Below, one piece after another: positions 34,022 to 42,177 of a stretch of 64,000 nucleotides of DNA. This DNA comes from a virus. A model generated the notes under the pieces. That model ran no database searches. It had not been told where the DNA came from and saw only the letters and a program-made list of their open reading frames with translations. The position numbers and the translations under genes are program-made. The stretch spans positions 62,001 to 126,000 of the IMG/VR virus record IMGVR_UViG_3300034103_001442; one strand, given 5' to 3'. Position 1 is the first letter of the stretch; every line of letters begins with the position of its first letter.

Positions 34022-35073
34022 TCAGACTCCACAAATTCTTCGTTGCCTTCGTCATCGGTCATGCCGTAACTGTAATACTTTTTGGCAGCGGCTTCAAGTT
34101 GTTCCATAACTTCCTTGGTGAAGAATTTTTCTGGCTCATCATTGATTGCCTTACCGAAAACTTTATCACCATTTGGAAGTTCGTAGCGAGTGCTGACCTT
34201 CTTAAATACCCCAGCCTTCTCAGCAAGTTCAAGCAAGCCATAGTATTTGTCAAGACCAGACTTGTATGAAAGTTTCACAACAGCGGAGGCGTTTTCCTTC
34301 GACATACGTGACTTATACATCTTGATCTTAATCAAGTTACCAACAACATCAGTGCCATCCTTGTCTTTGCTCTTTGAAAGCATAGCAATGGTTGATGCGG
34401 CATACTTCAAACCAGTGCCGCCCGAGATTTCATTTGTCGGAACATAAGCACCAACTGCAGCATAAACGTGATTGGTCAGAAGCATTGGAATTTTAGCCCG
34501 AGCAAGTTTTAAAGTCAATACCCTGAATGCAGCCTTGATGACCTGTGCCTTGGTCATATCGCGAGTTTCCTTACCCTCAGAACTATCTTCCATTTCTTTT
34601 GTAGTTGACAGCATGCCAAGTGAGTCAAGCACAAACATCATTGGGGGACGTTTATCGGCAGGGCGTGCGATGTAAGCATCAATCAACTTAATGGCATGAT
34701 GACGAAACTTCTGAATTGTATCAGGCTCGGCATAAATGACACGGTTGACATCAACGCCACGTGACTTCATCATATCACGAGTCACTGCGGCTTCGGTGTC
34801 ATAATAAACAACGCCAGCGTCAGGGTTGTTGTCAAGAAAGTTCTTGACGATGCCGAGGACGAAAAATGTTTTACCAGTTGATGATTCACCAGCGAATGCA
34901 GTGATTTTGTTATTTGGAACACCACCATACAAACTACCACTCAACACTGCGTTGAGCATGTATGATCCAGTGTCAATGAAACCAGAATATTCACCAGCAC
35001 CCTCGCCATCTGCAACGATGCTTGTATCCTCGTCTTTAATTTGATCTACTAAACTTCTAAAAAAATCGGTCAT
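34018..35073 (-). CDS. uvsX: UvsX recombinase (RecA-like)
   Basis: 351 residues with Walker A GESSTGKT at about 62-69, Walker B (PMMFVLDSLGML) and the MLLTNHVYAA segment. Catalyses strand exchange for recombination-dependent replication and repair. Long leader with GAGGTG ribosome binding site behind a TTGACT promoter; cotranscribed with gp41. Confidence 0.93.
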   Translation of the reverse strand: MTDFFRSLVDQIKDEDTSIVADGEGAGEYSGFIDTGSYMLNAVLSGSLYGGVPNNKITAFAGESSTGKTFFVLGIVKNFLDNNPDAGVVYYDTEAAVTRDMMKSRGVDVNRVIYAEPDTIQKFRHHAIKLIDAYIARPADKRPPMMFVLDSLGMLSTTKEMEDSSEGKETRDMTKAQVIKAAFRVLTLKLARAKIPMLLTNHVYAAVGAYVPTNEISGGTGLKYAASTIAMLSKSKDKDGTDVVGNLIKIKMYKSRMSKENASAVVKLSYKSGLDKYYGLLELAEKAGVFKKVSTRYELPNGDKVFGKAINDEPEKFFTKEVMEQLEAAAKKYYSYGMTDDEGNEEFVESE

Positions 35074-35106
35074 GGGGTCACCTCTTGATACACTTTCAAG
35101 TAATCA

Positions 35107-35135
35107 ATTCTATTGTATTTGGGAAATAAAGTCAA
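35107..35135 (-). promoter_or_regulatory. Promoter for uvsX-41, TTGACT-17-TAGAAT
   Basis: -10 TAGAAT 35107-35112, -35 TTGACT 35130-35135 (minus), 17-base spacer beginning TTATTTC. Confidence 0.7.
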
Positions 35136-35137
35136 CG

Positions 35138-35416
35138 TCACTCGGACTTTACAATTTGGTCTAACTTCTTAATGAATGCGTCGATTTTCTGTTTTCTATC
35201 TGGCCAATAAATGTATTCACGTTTATCAGCGTCCTTTGCTAAATTTTGAAGCAGGGGTATAATCATCTTGTACATTGTCTCAACTTTGCTATCAGCGACT
35301 TTCACCGTTTGCTCAACTGCTACTTGTGCTGCTTTTTCTTCACGCTTTTTAAATTCATCCTCGCCAAAAGTGGTGAAACCAAAGTCAAAGTTTTCATCTA
35401 GTTCTATTCTAGCCAT
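35138..35416 (-). CDS. Conserved protein next to DNA polymerase, 92 aa
   Basis: MARIELDENFDFGFTTFGED start followed by a Lys/Glu helix. The MARIELD...FDFGF start is conserved next to gp43 in marine T4-like phages. AGGAG ribosome binding site. Role unknown; association with replication is inferred from position. Confidence 0.6.
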   Translation of the reverse strand: MARIELDENFDFGFTTFGEDEFKKREEKAAQVAVEQTVKVADSKVETMYKMIIPLLQNLAKDADKREYIYWPDRKQKIDAFIKKLDQIVKSE

Positions 35417-35424
35417 TGTTGCTC

Positions 35425-37929
35425 CTATGAGAAAAAGTCCTCAAGTGTTGCTGTTTTTTCAACGTGCCAACCAATGGTGCTGATAATACTTTTGATCGGC
35501 TCAATATACGCTTTATCAAATTGAGTTTCGTAGTCAATGAAATTTTCCAACCCAAACTCTTTCGGCAAACCACTAGGACAAGACAGCACAGTTATGTTAT
35601 ATGGGTTTGGTTTCTTCATGTAACAGAATTTGATCTTTTCACCACTTGCTATACCCTGATATTTATTCGTCAGATGTTTTTTCTCAATCAGGTGGTTGAA
35701 AAATATCGCACCCTTGACATGAATGGGTGTGCCCTTCTCATATAACAAGTTCTGGTTTTGAGCCCATTTCTCAATATCAGTCACACCTCGCGGGAATGCG
35801 ACATCCTCAAACTCCATCTTTCTAAACTCACCACGGAAGTTTTCGATAAACCTGTGAAGTGCTGACTCGTTCTCATTCATGATAATCTCAAGTGACTTCT
35901 TAATGTTATCACGACATGACGATGGGGTTGAGGAGCGGACAGCCTCAATGCCCATCATCTTGAGTTTTGGCTTATCATACAGCACACCCTCTTGATCCCA
36001 CACGTTGAGGATGTACATTTTCTTCGCCTTCCAAATACCCTTATTGGCGATAGCCTCACGCTTCATGATCATCTTTTGTTGAGCAGCGTGCATATAGTTC
36101 GCAAGTTCTTGATAGACACTGTCAATGTATGGCTCAAGTTTCTTTTGGCAAACCGTATCAATGAACTTGACAATCTTTTTGTCATCAGTTTCATTTGGCA
36201 TAACTTCTTGAACCAAACGGTCAAGAGTGATGTACACTGAGTCAGTATCAGACGCAATGACATAATCTTTTTCTTTTGTCTTGAACAGTTTGTTGAGGTA
36301 CTCATTGAGTTTACCCTCAATCCAACGGATGGACAACTGACCAGACATAGTGATTGCCTCCGCATGGTTGATATCATACCAGCGGAAGTATTGATTACCC
36401 AACGCACCGTAAGCGGAGTTCAGCTGAATCTTTTTCGCCATTTGCATGTTGTTGAGACGAGCAATTTCTTTCAGCAGTGCAGGGTTTTTGAACTTCTCAT
36501 ATTCTTTCTTGACCTCAATCATTTGCTTCTTGTACACTACACGGTCGTTGTACATCTTTTGCATTAGTGCGGGCAAGAACCCTTGACGCTCTTTTGAATA
36601 CACGCAAAGGTTAGCGGCAATGGCGCAATTCATTTTGTCAAGGTATTCGTGGTAGTCAGTTATTTTGCCATCCAATATTTCCTCAATGGAATGCGACTGC
36701 TTGAGTTTAGTCACAAACGTCTCGGGGGAGATATTATACTGCATAATCAAGTGGGGGTAAAGTGAGTTGAGGTCGAATGATACAACCCATTTGCTCAACC
36801 CAACCTTTGGGTCTTTGACATAGCCACCAACTAGTGACTTACAGTTTTTGTTTTTATCAAACTGCGGGATGACGATGTTTTTACCACGGAGGTAGTTATG
36901 TACAATAACATCCCACTGCTTAACTGAGGCAAGTGTATCTTCATAGTTGACCTTGGCGTCATATGACAGCGCATAGACCAACTCAATGAATTTCATTTTG
37001 TCTTCGAGTTTTTCAATCAGTTCAACGTCACGGATGTTATACTCAATATACTTTTGAAAGTTTGAGTTGTACATATCTTGCAAGCCAGTATACTCTGAAT
37101 AGTCCAGTTTGCGCTCACCAAGTTCAACGTTGGCAATATGATCTAGGCGATATGACTCCTGTTGAGTGTAGGTGAATTTTTTGTACAGGTTTTGATAGTC
37201 AAGCACGTTGACCCCAACTGGACTGTAGGCGATGTTTTCACGCCCACGGATTTGAACTTTGTATTCTTCCAAAATGTTCCAAGGTGACAAACGTTTAGCA
37301 TCATCATCGCCAAGTACATTTTTGATTCGGTTTACAAGGTACGGAATATCAAAGAACTCAATGTTCCAACCAGTGACTACATCAGGGAGATATTCCTCAC
37401 TATTCCAAATCTCAAGGAAAACACGGAGCAATGCAGCCTCATCAGTGCACTTGTAGTACTTGATATTGTCTTGATGCTCGGTATAGTCACCGCAACCAAA
37501 TACAACCTTTTTGCCATCACGTGACATAGTGATGGCTGTGACTTCGTTCAGTGCGGTGTCCACTCGGGGAAAACCGTTATCAATGCTAACCTCAATGTCG
37601 ATGCTAACTACTGAAATCAGCGAGGGATCATACTTAACCTCTCCATGAAAGGTGTCATAAATGTAGAGGTAGGTGAAGTCACTGAGTCCATACAGGCTCA
37701 TACCCTGCACACCCTCATACTTTTGTAGGAACTCTCGACCTTCAGACATACTGCTGAAGTCTACACGACCGACATATTCACCCTTGAGATTTTTATACTC
37801 AGTAGCCTTGTTCGAGGGTATAAATAGATATGGCTTGTACTGGACGGACTTTTTATATGGTTTACCATTTTGGTAACCTCTGACCAGTATCTGGTTACGG
37901 TGCCTTGTTACGTTCGTGTAAAAATGCAT
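35425..37929 (-). CDS. 43: DNA polymerase, gp43 (family B)
   Basis: 834 residues from the ATG at 37929 (GGGAG just upstream). Exonuclease motifs SIDIEVS, GWNIEFFDIPYLV and YNIRDVELIEKL; polymerase motif A DLNSLYPHLIMQYN, motif B KIQLNSAYGALGNQY and motif C ASDTDSVYI. Works with gp45 clamp, gp44/62 loader and the gp41/61 primosome. A plus-strand late promoter box overlaps its start codon. Confidence 0.96.
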   Translation of the reverse strand: MHFYTNVTRHRNQILVRGYQNGKPYKKSVQYKPYLFIPSNKATEYKNLKGEYVGRVDFSSMSEGREFLQKYEGVQGMSLYGLSDFTYLYIYDTFHGEVKYDPSLISVVSIDIEVSIDNGFPRVDTALNEVTAITMSRDGKKVVFGCGDYTEHQDNIKYYKCTDEAALLRVFLEIWNSEEYLPDVVTGWNIEFFDIPYLVNRIKNVLGDDDAKRLSPWNILEEYKVQIRGRENIAYSPVGVNVLDYQNLYKKFTYTQQESYRLDHIANVELGERKLDYSEYTGLQDMYNSNFQKYIEYNIRDVELIEKLEDKMKFIELVYALSYDAKVNYEDTLASVKQWDVIVHNYLRGKNIVIPQFDKNKNCKSLVGGYVKDPKVGLSKWVVSFDLNSLYPHLIMQYNISPETFVTKLKQSHSIEEILDGKITDYHEYLDKMNCAIAANLCVYSKERQGFLPALMQKMYNDRVVYKKQMIEVKKEYEKFKNPALLKEIARLNNMQMAKKIQLNSAYGALGNQYFRWYDINHAEAITMSGQLSIRWIEGKLNEYLNKLFKTKEKDYVIASDTDSVYITLDRLVQEVMPNETDDKKIVKFIDTVCQKKLEPYIDSVYQELANYMHAAQQKMIMKREAIANKGIWKAKKMYILNVWDQEGVLYDKPKLKMMGIEAVRSSTPSSCRDNIKKSLEIIMNENESALHRFIENFRGEFRKMEFEDVAFPRGVTDIEKWAQNQNLLYEKGTPIHVKGAIFFNHLIEKKHLTNKYQGIASGEKIKFCYMKKPNPYNITVLSCPSGLPKEFGLENFIDYETQFDKAYIEPIKSIISTIGWHVEKTATLEDFFS

Positions 37930-37934
37930 AAATA
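37927..37934 (+). promoter_or_regulatory. Late promoter-like box CATAAATA for the endolysin
   Basis: Plus-strand CATAAATA 60 bases upstream of the endolysin ATG; it overlaps the gp43 start codon on the other strand, so early and late transcription run in opposite directions here. Confidence 0.55.
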
Positions 37935-37951
37935 CTCCCATTGAACTGACA

Positions 37952-37980
37952 AGTATACCTGAATGAGTTAATAAAGAAAA
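37952..37980 (-). promoter_or_regulatory. Promoter for DNA polymerase, TTTTCT-17-TATACT
   Basis: -10 TATACT 37952-37957, -35 TTTTCT 37975-37980 (minus), leader of about 16 bases containing GGGAG. Confidence 0.7.
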
Positions 37981-37993
37981 GCGCGAGGGAAAT

Positions 37994-39166
37994 ATGAGTT
38001 TAGCCAACCTACAAAAAAAGATGGGCATCGTCTCCGATGGTGCTTTTGGACCAGGAACATTAAAGGCAGCAATGGCGTACTACAAACTGACGCCAAATCG
38101 TGCTGCACACTTCTTTGCCCAAACGGCACATGAGTCTGGTAATTTCAAAGCATTTAGTGAAAACCTCAGTTACTCAGCAGATGGTTTGCTGAAAATTTTT
38201 GGTAAGTATTTCAATCCAGGCAACGTTACAAGTTATGCCCGCCAACCTGAAAAAATTGCCAACCGTGTATATGCCAACCGCATGGGTAATGGTAATGAGG
38301 CAAGTGGTGATGGTTGGAAGTATCGTGGGCGTGGCGCATTGCAATTAACTGGTAAAGACAACTATGCCGCATTTGCGAAATATTTAAACAAACCAGAAAT
38401 TATGACAAACCCAGACTTGGTCGCGACCGAATATGCATTTGAATCCGCAATGTTTTTCTTTCAAAAGAATAACCTCTGGGCGATTTGTGATAGTGGCGTT
38501 AGCGATTCAACTATTTTAGCAATGACCAAAAAAATCAATGGTGGCACTCACGGTCTTGCTGACCGTAAAGAGAAAACAATTAAGTACCTCGGTTGGTCAA
38601 TGTCAAACGCACAACCAACAAAGGCAGCACCCCCTCCAGCCCCAGCAAAGCCAGCAGCAGCGCCAGCCAAGCCAACTACAAAATTATCCCCTGATACTGT
38701 TTTGTCTGAAAATTTTAAACTTGGTGAGTTCATAAAATCAGAAACCGCAATACGTAAAGGTATTGACAACAGCCCAAGCGAGGAACATCTTGAAAATCTT
38801 AAACTTGTATGCCAAAAAATTCTTGAACCAGTTAGGAAACACTTCGGCAAACCAATTCGTATTAATAGTGGGTACCGTGGTCCTGCTCTTAATGCTGCTG
38901 TTGGCGGATCAAAAACTTCGCAGCATTGCAACGGAGAGGCAGTCGACTTTGAAATTGACGGACTTGCCAATCCTGAACTAGCAAAGTGGGTTGCTGCCAA
39001 CTGTGACTTTGACCAAATCATTCTTGAGTTCTATGACCCAAAGGAAGGACCAAACAGTGGTTGGGTTCATGCAAGTTATACAAACAAAAAACCAAACCGC
39101 AAACAAACAATGACGGCATCAAGTGCTGGCGGTAAAACCGTTTACACTCCTGGATTTAAAATATGA
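37994..39166 (+). CDS. Modular endolysin: GH19 chitinase-like plus M15 peptidase
   Basis: 390 residues. The N-terminal GH19-type lysozyme domain shows FAQTAHESGNF with catalytic-type Glu at residue 47 and KYRGRGALQLTGKDNY. A Pro/Ala linker follows (TKAAPPPAPAKPAAAPAK). The C-terminal domain has the zinc-peptidase M15 pattern SQHCNGEAVDFEIDG and a later WVHASY. It would cut both glycan and peptide bonds of peptidoglycan. No signal peptide, so a holin is needed for export. Late promoter upstream. Confidence 0.88.
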   Translation: MSLANLQKKMGIVSDGAFGPGTLKAAMAYYKLTPNRAAHFFAQTAHESGNFKAFSENLSYSADGLLKIFGKYFNPGNVTSYARQPEKIANRVYANRMGNGNEASGDGWKYRGRGALQLTGKDNYAAFAKYLNKPEIMTNPDLVATEYAFESAMFFFQKNNLWAICDSGVSDSTILAMTKKINGGTHGLADRKEKTIKYLGWSMSNAQPTKAAPPPAPAKPAAAPAKPTTKLSPDTVLSENFKLGEFIKSETAIRKGIDNSPSEEHLENLKLVCQKILEPVRKHFGKPIRINSGYRGPALNAAVGGSKTSQHCNGEAVDFEIDGLANPELAKWVAANCDFDQIILEFYDPKEGPNSGWVHASYTNKKPNRKQTMTASSAGGKTVYTPGFKI

Positions 39167-39273
39167 AAAACAAATTGTTGACTTTTATTCAAGAGTGGGG
39201 GTTGCTATTCGTTCCTCCTTTGTTATTTGTAGGATTTTGGTTGTTAATAACACTCACTGATATTCTTTATTGA
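39163..39273 (+). CDS. Tiny membrane protein, 36 aa, holin candidate
   Basis: MKNKLLTFIQEWGLLFVPPL then LLFVGFWLLITLTDILY: a single long hydrophobic segment. ATGA overlap with the endolysin stop and a start overlap with the next gene show tight coupling. A lysis role is inferred only from position and topology. Confidence 0.5.
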   Translation: MKNKLLTFIQEWGLLFVPPLLFVGFWLLITLTDILY

Positions 39274-39401
39274 TGCAACCATACAAAGAAGTCATTTGGC
39301 ATTTTGTTTGTTCCAAATGCACGCTTTGGTGGAGTTTTGCAACTGATGGGGAGTGGAAACCAAAAGAATGGTTTTGCCCCCACTGCGGCACCAAACATTA
39401 A
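39273..39401 (+). CDS. Zinc-ribbon protein, 42 aa
   Basis: Two metal knuckles (CSKC and CPHCG) separated by 21 residues with a Trp-rich middle (LWWSFATDGEWKPKEWF). Starts on a TGATG overlap and ends just before a terminator. Function unknown. Confidence 0.55.
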   Translation: MQPYKEVIWHFVCSKCTLWWSFATDGEWKPKEWFCPHCGTKH

Positions 39402-39432
39402 AAGAAAGGGGGAGTTTCCTCCCCCAATCTTA
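39401..39432. terminator. Bidirectional terminator between endolysin unit and Hsp20
   Basis: GGGGGAG (39408-39414) pairs with CTCCCCC (39419-39425). On the minus strand the stem is followed by TTTCTTTT; it separates converging transcripts. Confidence 0.75.
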
Positions 39433-39906
39433 TCACTTTTCTTCGACTAAAAGTTGTGGTGAAGTTTTAATTTCGATTTTCTTCGGCTTTTTGTGTTCTG
39501 GAATAACATCAACCAGAGTCACAGTCAACATACCATTAGCAAGCACCGCAGACTCAACTTGAATTGTATCTGCTAGAGTAAACTGACGAGTAAATGCCCT
39601 GTCAGAAATACCACGGTAAACATAATGAATATCTTTGTCCACGTCAAGTCGATCGAGCGTTTCATGATTGCCTTTGATTGTCAATTTACCATCTGCGACT
39701 GAAATGTCGATGTCATTTTCAGCAAAACCAGCCACTGCGAGTTCAAGCACATACTTGTCCTCGTTCATGATTTTCTTTACATTGAATGGTGGGTAGTTGG
39801 CTTTACCGTATGCAGCAGCCTCATTGAATTGTTTCATGAGTCTGTCAGCGCCAAGAAAATAACGCTCAAATAGATCATTACCAAATACGTCTTTTACGTA
39901 TGTCAT
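39433..39906 (-). CDS. hsp20: Small heat shock protein (Hsp20/alpha-crystallin)
   Basis: 157 residues. Alpha-crystallin domain with YVLELAVAGFAENDI, LTIKGNHE, GISDRAFTRQFTL, the GMLTVTL strand and a C-terminal IPEHKKPKKIEI tail. Prevents aggregation of client proteins; common in marine T4-like phages. Late promoter upstream, so it acts late, possibly in virion assembly. Confidence 0.92.
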   Translation of the reverse strand: MTYVKDVFGNDLFERYFLGADRLMKQFNEAAAYGKANYPPFNVKKIMNEDKYVLELAVAGFAENDIDISVADGKLTIKGNHETLDRLDVDKDIHYVYRGISDRAFTRQFTLADTIQVESAVLANGMLTVTLVDVIPEHKKPKKIEIKTSPQLLVEEK

Positions 39907-39935
39907 ATGTTTCTCCTTTAATAAGCAAGATTGTT

Positions 39936-39974
39936 AGAATTGCATCCCATTTCGGCGATGCAATTCTATTTATA
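39936..39974 (-). promoter_or_regulatory. Late promoter TATAAATA with adjoining 11-bp inverted repeat
   Basis: TATAAATA (39967-39974, minus). AGAATTGCATC (39936-39946) and GATGCAATTCT (39957-39967) form a perfect palindrome that starts at the promoter edge; most of it would form a 5-prime hairpin on the hsp20 mRNA. Confidence 0.65.
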
Positions 39975-40169
39975 TCAATCTTCCTCTTTTCCCACACCGA
40001 GCATTGACAAAAATAAGTCAACAGCGACGAGGATGAAGAACGCTTTGCCGACATTCTCAAAAAACAATTCCCAGCCAGGATGAGTCCCGCCCACCACAAA
40101 CATTATTAGTGACAGTGCGAAACAAATTGTTAAAGACCAAAACCCTCTACTGATTAAGTAAATTATCAT
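39975..40169 (-). CDS. Small membrane protein, 64 aa
   Basis: Two hydrophobic segments (SLTICFALSLIMFVVGG and AFFILVAVDLFLSML). Overlaps the upstream gene. Function unknown. Confidence 0.55.
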   Translation of the reverse strand: MIIYLISRGFWSLTICFALSLIMFVVGGTHPGWELFFENVGKAFFILVAVDLFLSMLGVGKEED

Positions 40170-40425
40170 CTTGCTCCAACTCGAAAAGTTTTTCCTCCCA
40201 CTTTACGCCGATGTAATATTCAGCCACAGTGGTTAGTGATTGAAGAAACTCTAAATTGTCTTGATACTCATAATGAATATCATGCTGAGTGTTTGCCAAG
40301 TATTCTGGGTTATATTCAATTTCTTTTATCAATGATCGGTTACGTTTGCGCAATGAAGATATATCACGCAAAATCGTTTCATTGACTATTTCATCGATCA
40401 TTGATTGCTGTAGATTTACTTTCAT
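40147..40425 (-). CDS. Hypothetical helical protein, 92 aa
   Basis: MKVNLQQSMIDEIVNETILR start; acidic, helical, with LEFLQSLTTVAEYYIG. AAAGG ribosome binding site inside the end of the upstream gene. Resembles phage proteins of unknown role. Confidence 0.55.
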   Translation of the reverse strand: MKVNLQQSMIDEIVNETILRDISSLRKRNRSLIKEIEYNPEYLANTQHDIHYEYQDNLEFLQSLTTVAEYYIGVKWEEKLFELEQDDNLLNQ

Positions 40426-40549
40426 GCCTTTCCATTTCCTTTAACAAAATTTCTTCAACCAATTTATTGAAGGTGATATCGCGACGGTGAGCCTCAAGCA
40501 TTAACTGAAATAAAGTTTCGTCATCTAAATCAATTTCGATTTCTTCCAT
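40391..40549 (-). CDS. Small ribbon-helix-helix-like protein, 52 aa
   Basis: MEEIEIDLDDETLFQLMLEA followed by HRRDITFNKLVEEIL has the strand-helix-helix pattern of Arc/MetJ-type proteins and is a widely conserved small phage protein. Probably a dimeric DNA-binding regulator. GGAGG ribosome binding site. Confidence 0.65.
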   Translation of the reverse strand: MEEIEIDLDDETLFQLMLEAHRRDITFNKLVEEILLKEMERHESKSTAINDR

Positions 40550-40718
40550 TAGCACCCTCCGCAATGCATTTAGTTATTGCTGCATACCAAGCAAGTTGCT
40601 TAATCGCCTGACGTTTGTACACTTCATACAAAAGTTTCCCTGATGGCGTTCGCTCATAGGGATCCATTTCCATAAAGAGGCAAAACTCAATGGCAACTTG
40701 ATCTATCTTTTCAGCCAT
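40530..40718 (-). CDS. Hypothetical protein, 62 aa
   Basis: MAEKIDQVAIEFCLFMEMDP; helical. The ATG at 40718 has poor spacing to GGAG; a TTG at 40730 is an alternative start. No family recognised. Confidence 0.45.
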   Translation of the reverse strand: MAEKIDQVAIEFCLFMEMDPYERTPSGKLLYEVYKRQAIKQLAWYAAITKCIAEGANGRNRN

Positions 40719-40723
40719 TGGGT

Positions 40724-40948
40724 CTAACAAGACTCCTTACTCCCAAAATATTTACGCAAGTCTTCATCGAGAAATTCGGCAAGTTGATTCACAGGTTCAA
40801 CTTCATGATCTCGATAAACTATATGCTGCTTGTAAAAATCATATACCTTATCGTACAAACCAGGAACATCAAAGTAAAATATTTGCCCACTGTAGATTTT
40901 GTAGGCAATTTCGTCGTTGTTGATAATTTCTGCAATATTAGATTTCAT
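40724..40948 (-). CDS. Hypothetical protein, 74 aa, leaderless mRNA likely
   Basis: MKSNIAEIINNDEIAYKIYS, acidic and Tyr-rich. The ATG lies exactly six bases after GATACT, and there is no ribosome binding site between them. No family recognised. Confidence 0.5.
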   Translation of the reverse strand: MKSNIAEIINNDEIAYKIYSGQIFYFDVPGLYDKVYDFYKQHIVYRDHEVEPVNQLAEFLDEDLRKYFGSKESC

Positions 40949-40954
40949 ATTACA

Positions 40955-40983
40955 AGTATCCTGCTTCTTGATATTAAAGTCAA
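40955..40983 (-). promoter_or_regulatory. Early promoter giving leaderless mRNA, TTGACT-17-GATACT
   Basis: -10 GATACT 40955-40960, -35 TTGACT 40978-40983 (minus). It overlaps the 3-prime end of the metalloprotease-like gene. Confidence 0.65.
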
Positions 40984-41651
40984 GCGGCAATCTTGGTACG
41001 TACAGCAGCCATGCGGCGGTAAGTACGAACCCACTGCTGGGCGGTCATAGTGGTGGTCTTGCGATGCATGCGGAGACCGCTAGAGCGGAACGTCTTCTTA
41101 AGGATGTCGCCAGCCTTTGCGCTCATGAATCGCGAGACCAACTTGACGAGAGTTTGACGAAAGGACAAGTCGTGATGCATATGACCCGCAACGTGAGCCA
41201 GTTCATGAAGCAACACATACATGTTGAAGCCACTAGTCGGGCAAAGAGTGATTTGACCCCATGTAGCAAGACCAGCAGTGCGGCTACGCATACCCATATC
41301 ACGCTTTTGAACCAATCGAACGTTACGGGAGCCGCTGAGTTTGGACCAAGTCTTGCTGCTGATGATGTTGTTCATCGCACGCAATGCTTCATCGTAGTCT
41401 TTGAAGTTCTTGTTAACACCACCAACCTTGGTGTAGTTACACAAAAATTCGTTCTCAGCAGTATACACCTTCGTCTTTTCGCTATCCTTGTACGCGCTAC
41501 GACCGCGACGCTTGACACGGCTGAAGCGCAGAAGATACTCATCATACTTTTTAACTTCTTCCAAAGTCCAATCCCAAGAAAGAAGTTCGTCAACGTCATT
41601 ACGAGAAATGATACTTGTGTAGATCACTTTGCTTTCCTTTTTATCAATCAT
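40980..41651 (-). CDS. Zinc metallopeptidase-like protein (HExxH, SprT-like)
   Basis: 223 residues. HELAHVAGHMHHDLSF carries the HExxH zinc motif and further His residues as in SprT-like gluzincins. The C-terminus is strongly basic (MHRKTTTMTAQQWVRTYRR). Could cleave protein-DNA adducts or host proteins. Its ATG lies six bases after TATACT, so the mRNA should be leaderless and early. Confidence 0.65.
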   Translation of the reverse strand: MIDKKESKVIYTSIISRNDVDELLSWDWTLEEVKKYDEYLLRFSRVKRRGRSAYKDSEKTKVYTAENEFLCNYTKVGGVNKNFKDYDEALRAMNNIISSKTWSKLSGSRNVRLVQKRDMGMRSRTAGLATWGQITLCPTSGFNMYVLLHELAHVAGHMHHDLSFRQTLVKLVSRFMSAKAGDILKKTFRSSGLRMHRKTTTMTAQQWVRTYRRMAAVRTKIAA

Positions 41652-41657
41652 AGAACA

Positions 41658-41686
41658 AGTATATTCTATTTCAGAAAAAAAGAAAA
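41658..41686 (-). promoter_or_regulatory. Early promoter giving leaderless mRNA, TTTTCT-17-TATACT
   Basis: -10 TATACT 41658-41663, -35 TTTTCT 41681-41686 (minus); six bases to the ATG at 41651. Confidence 0.7.
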
Positions 41687-41722
41687 GTTTTAAATTTACT
41701 TAAAAATCAATGACTTACCCAC

Positions 41723-41751
41723 TTGACTTTATTTCTCATCTTTAGTATAAT
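41723..41751 (+). promoter_or_regulatory. Plus-strand sigma70-like promoter, antisense to MazG-type gene
   Basis: TTGACT (41723-41728), 17 bases, TATAAT (41746-41751). It is the best consensus match in the window yet reads into the 3-prime end of the minus-strand pyrophosphatase gene, with no plausible plus-strand ORF ahead. Confidence 0.55.
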
Positions 41752-41768
41752 GGTTCTGTTGAGCGAAT

Positions 41769-42155
41769 TTAAAGATCTTTTATGTCACCACTGAACAAAT
41801 GGTGACTGGTTGACTTGAACAAAACGGAGTGCAAATCTGGTTCCTTGTAGTTTGGTCCCTTCATAACCTTCCCATCTTCGCGGTAGATCGGTTTACCATT
41901 TGGTCCAAGTTTGCTCATGTTGCTTCGTTGAACTTCTAGGAAACATTTGTCAAGGTTGATACCAAACGCATGACCAGCGCCATAGGTGACATACAAAATA
42001 TCGGTCAAGGCATCAGCAACGCCAACGATATCTTTTTCGCCCATTGCTTGGAAAAGTTCTTTCAACTCTTCATTGATTAATTCATAACGCAACGCTTGAG
42101 TGTCAATTGATGGAAGTTCAGGGGAAGTTTTTACCTCCTGCCCAAACTTGGTCAT
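41769..42155 (-). CDS. MazG-type NTP pyrophosphatase-like protein
   Basis: 128 residues from the ATG at 42155 (GGAG five bases upstream). The all-alpha NTP pyrophosphohydrolase pattern is visible: ELINEELKELFQAMG then DIVGVADALTDILYVTYGAG, with the acidic metal-binding residues. Hydrolyses nucleoside triphosphates, perhaps dCTP/dUTP-type or ppGpp-related. A GTG start at 42188 is an alternative. Confidence 0.7.
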   Translation of the reverse strand: MTKFGQEVKTSPELPSIDTQALRYELINEELKELFQAMGEKDIVGVADALTDILYVTYGAGHAFGINLDKCFLEVQRSNMSKLGPNGKPIYREDGKVMKGPNYKEPDLHSVLFKSTSHHLFSGDIKDL

Positions 42156-42177
42156 AAAGTCTCCAACCATTTTAAAA

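Noticed and set aside
37814-37825. Plus-strand TATAAATA inside the polymerase gene
   Set aside because: It is 170 bases upstream of the endolysin; the nearer CATAAATA at 37927 fits better, though a second start cannot be excluded.
37930-38028. N-terminal extension of DNA polymerase to 38028
   Set aside because: The extension overlaps the promoter and endolysin start; GGGAG supports the ATG at 37929.
40917-41693. 258-codon plus-strand frame opposite the SprT-like gene
   Set aside because: The minus frame has HExxH and a matching promoter; the plus frame has no motif or ribosome binding site.
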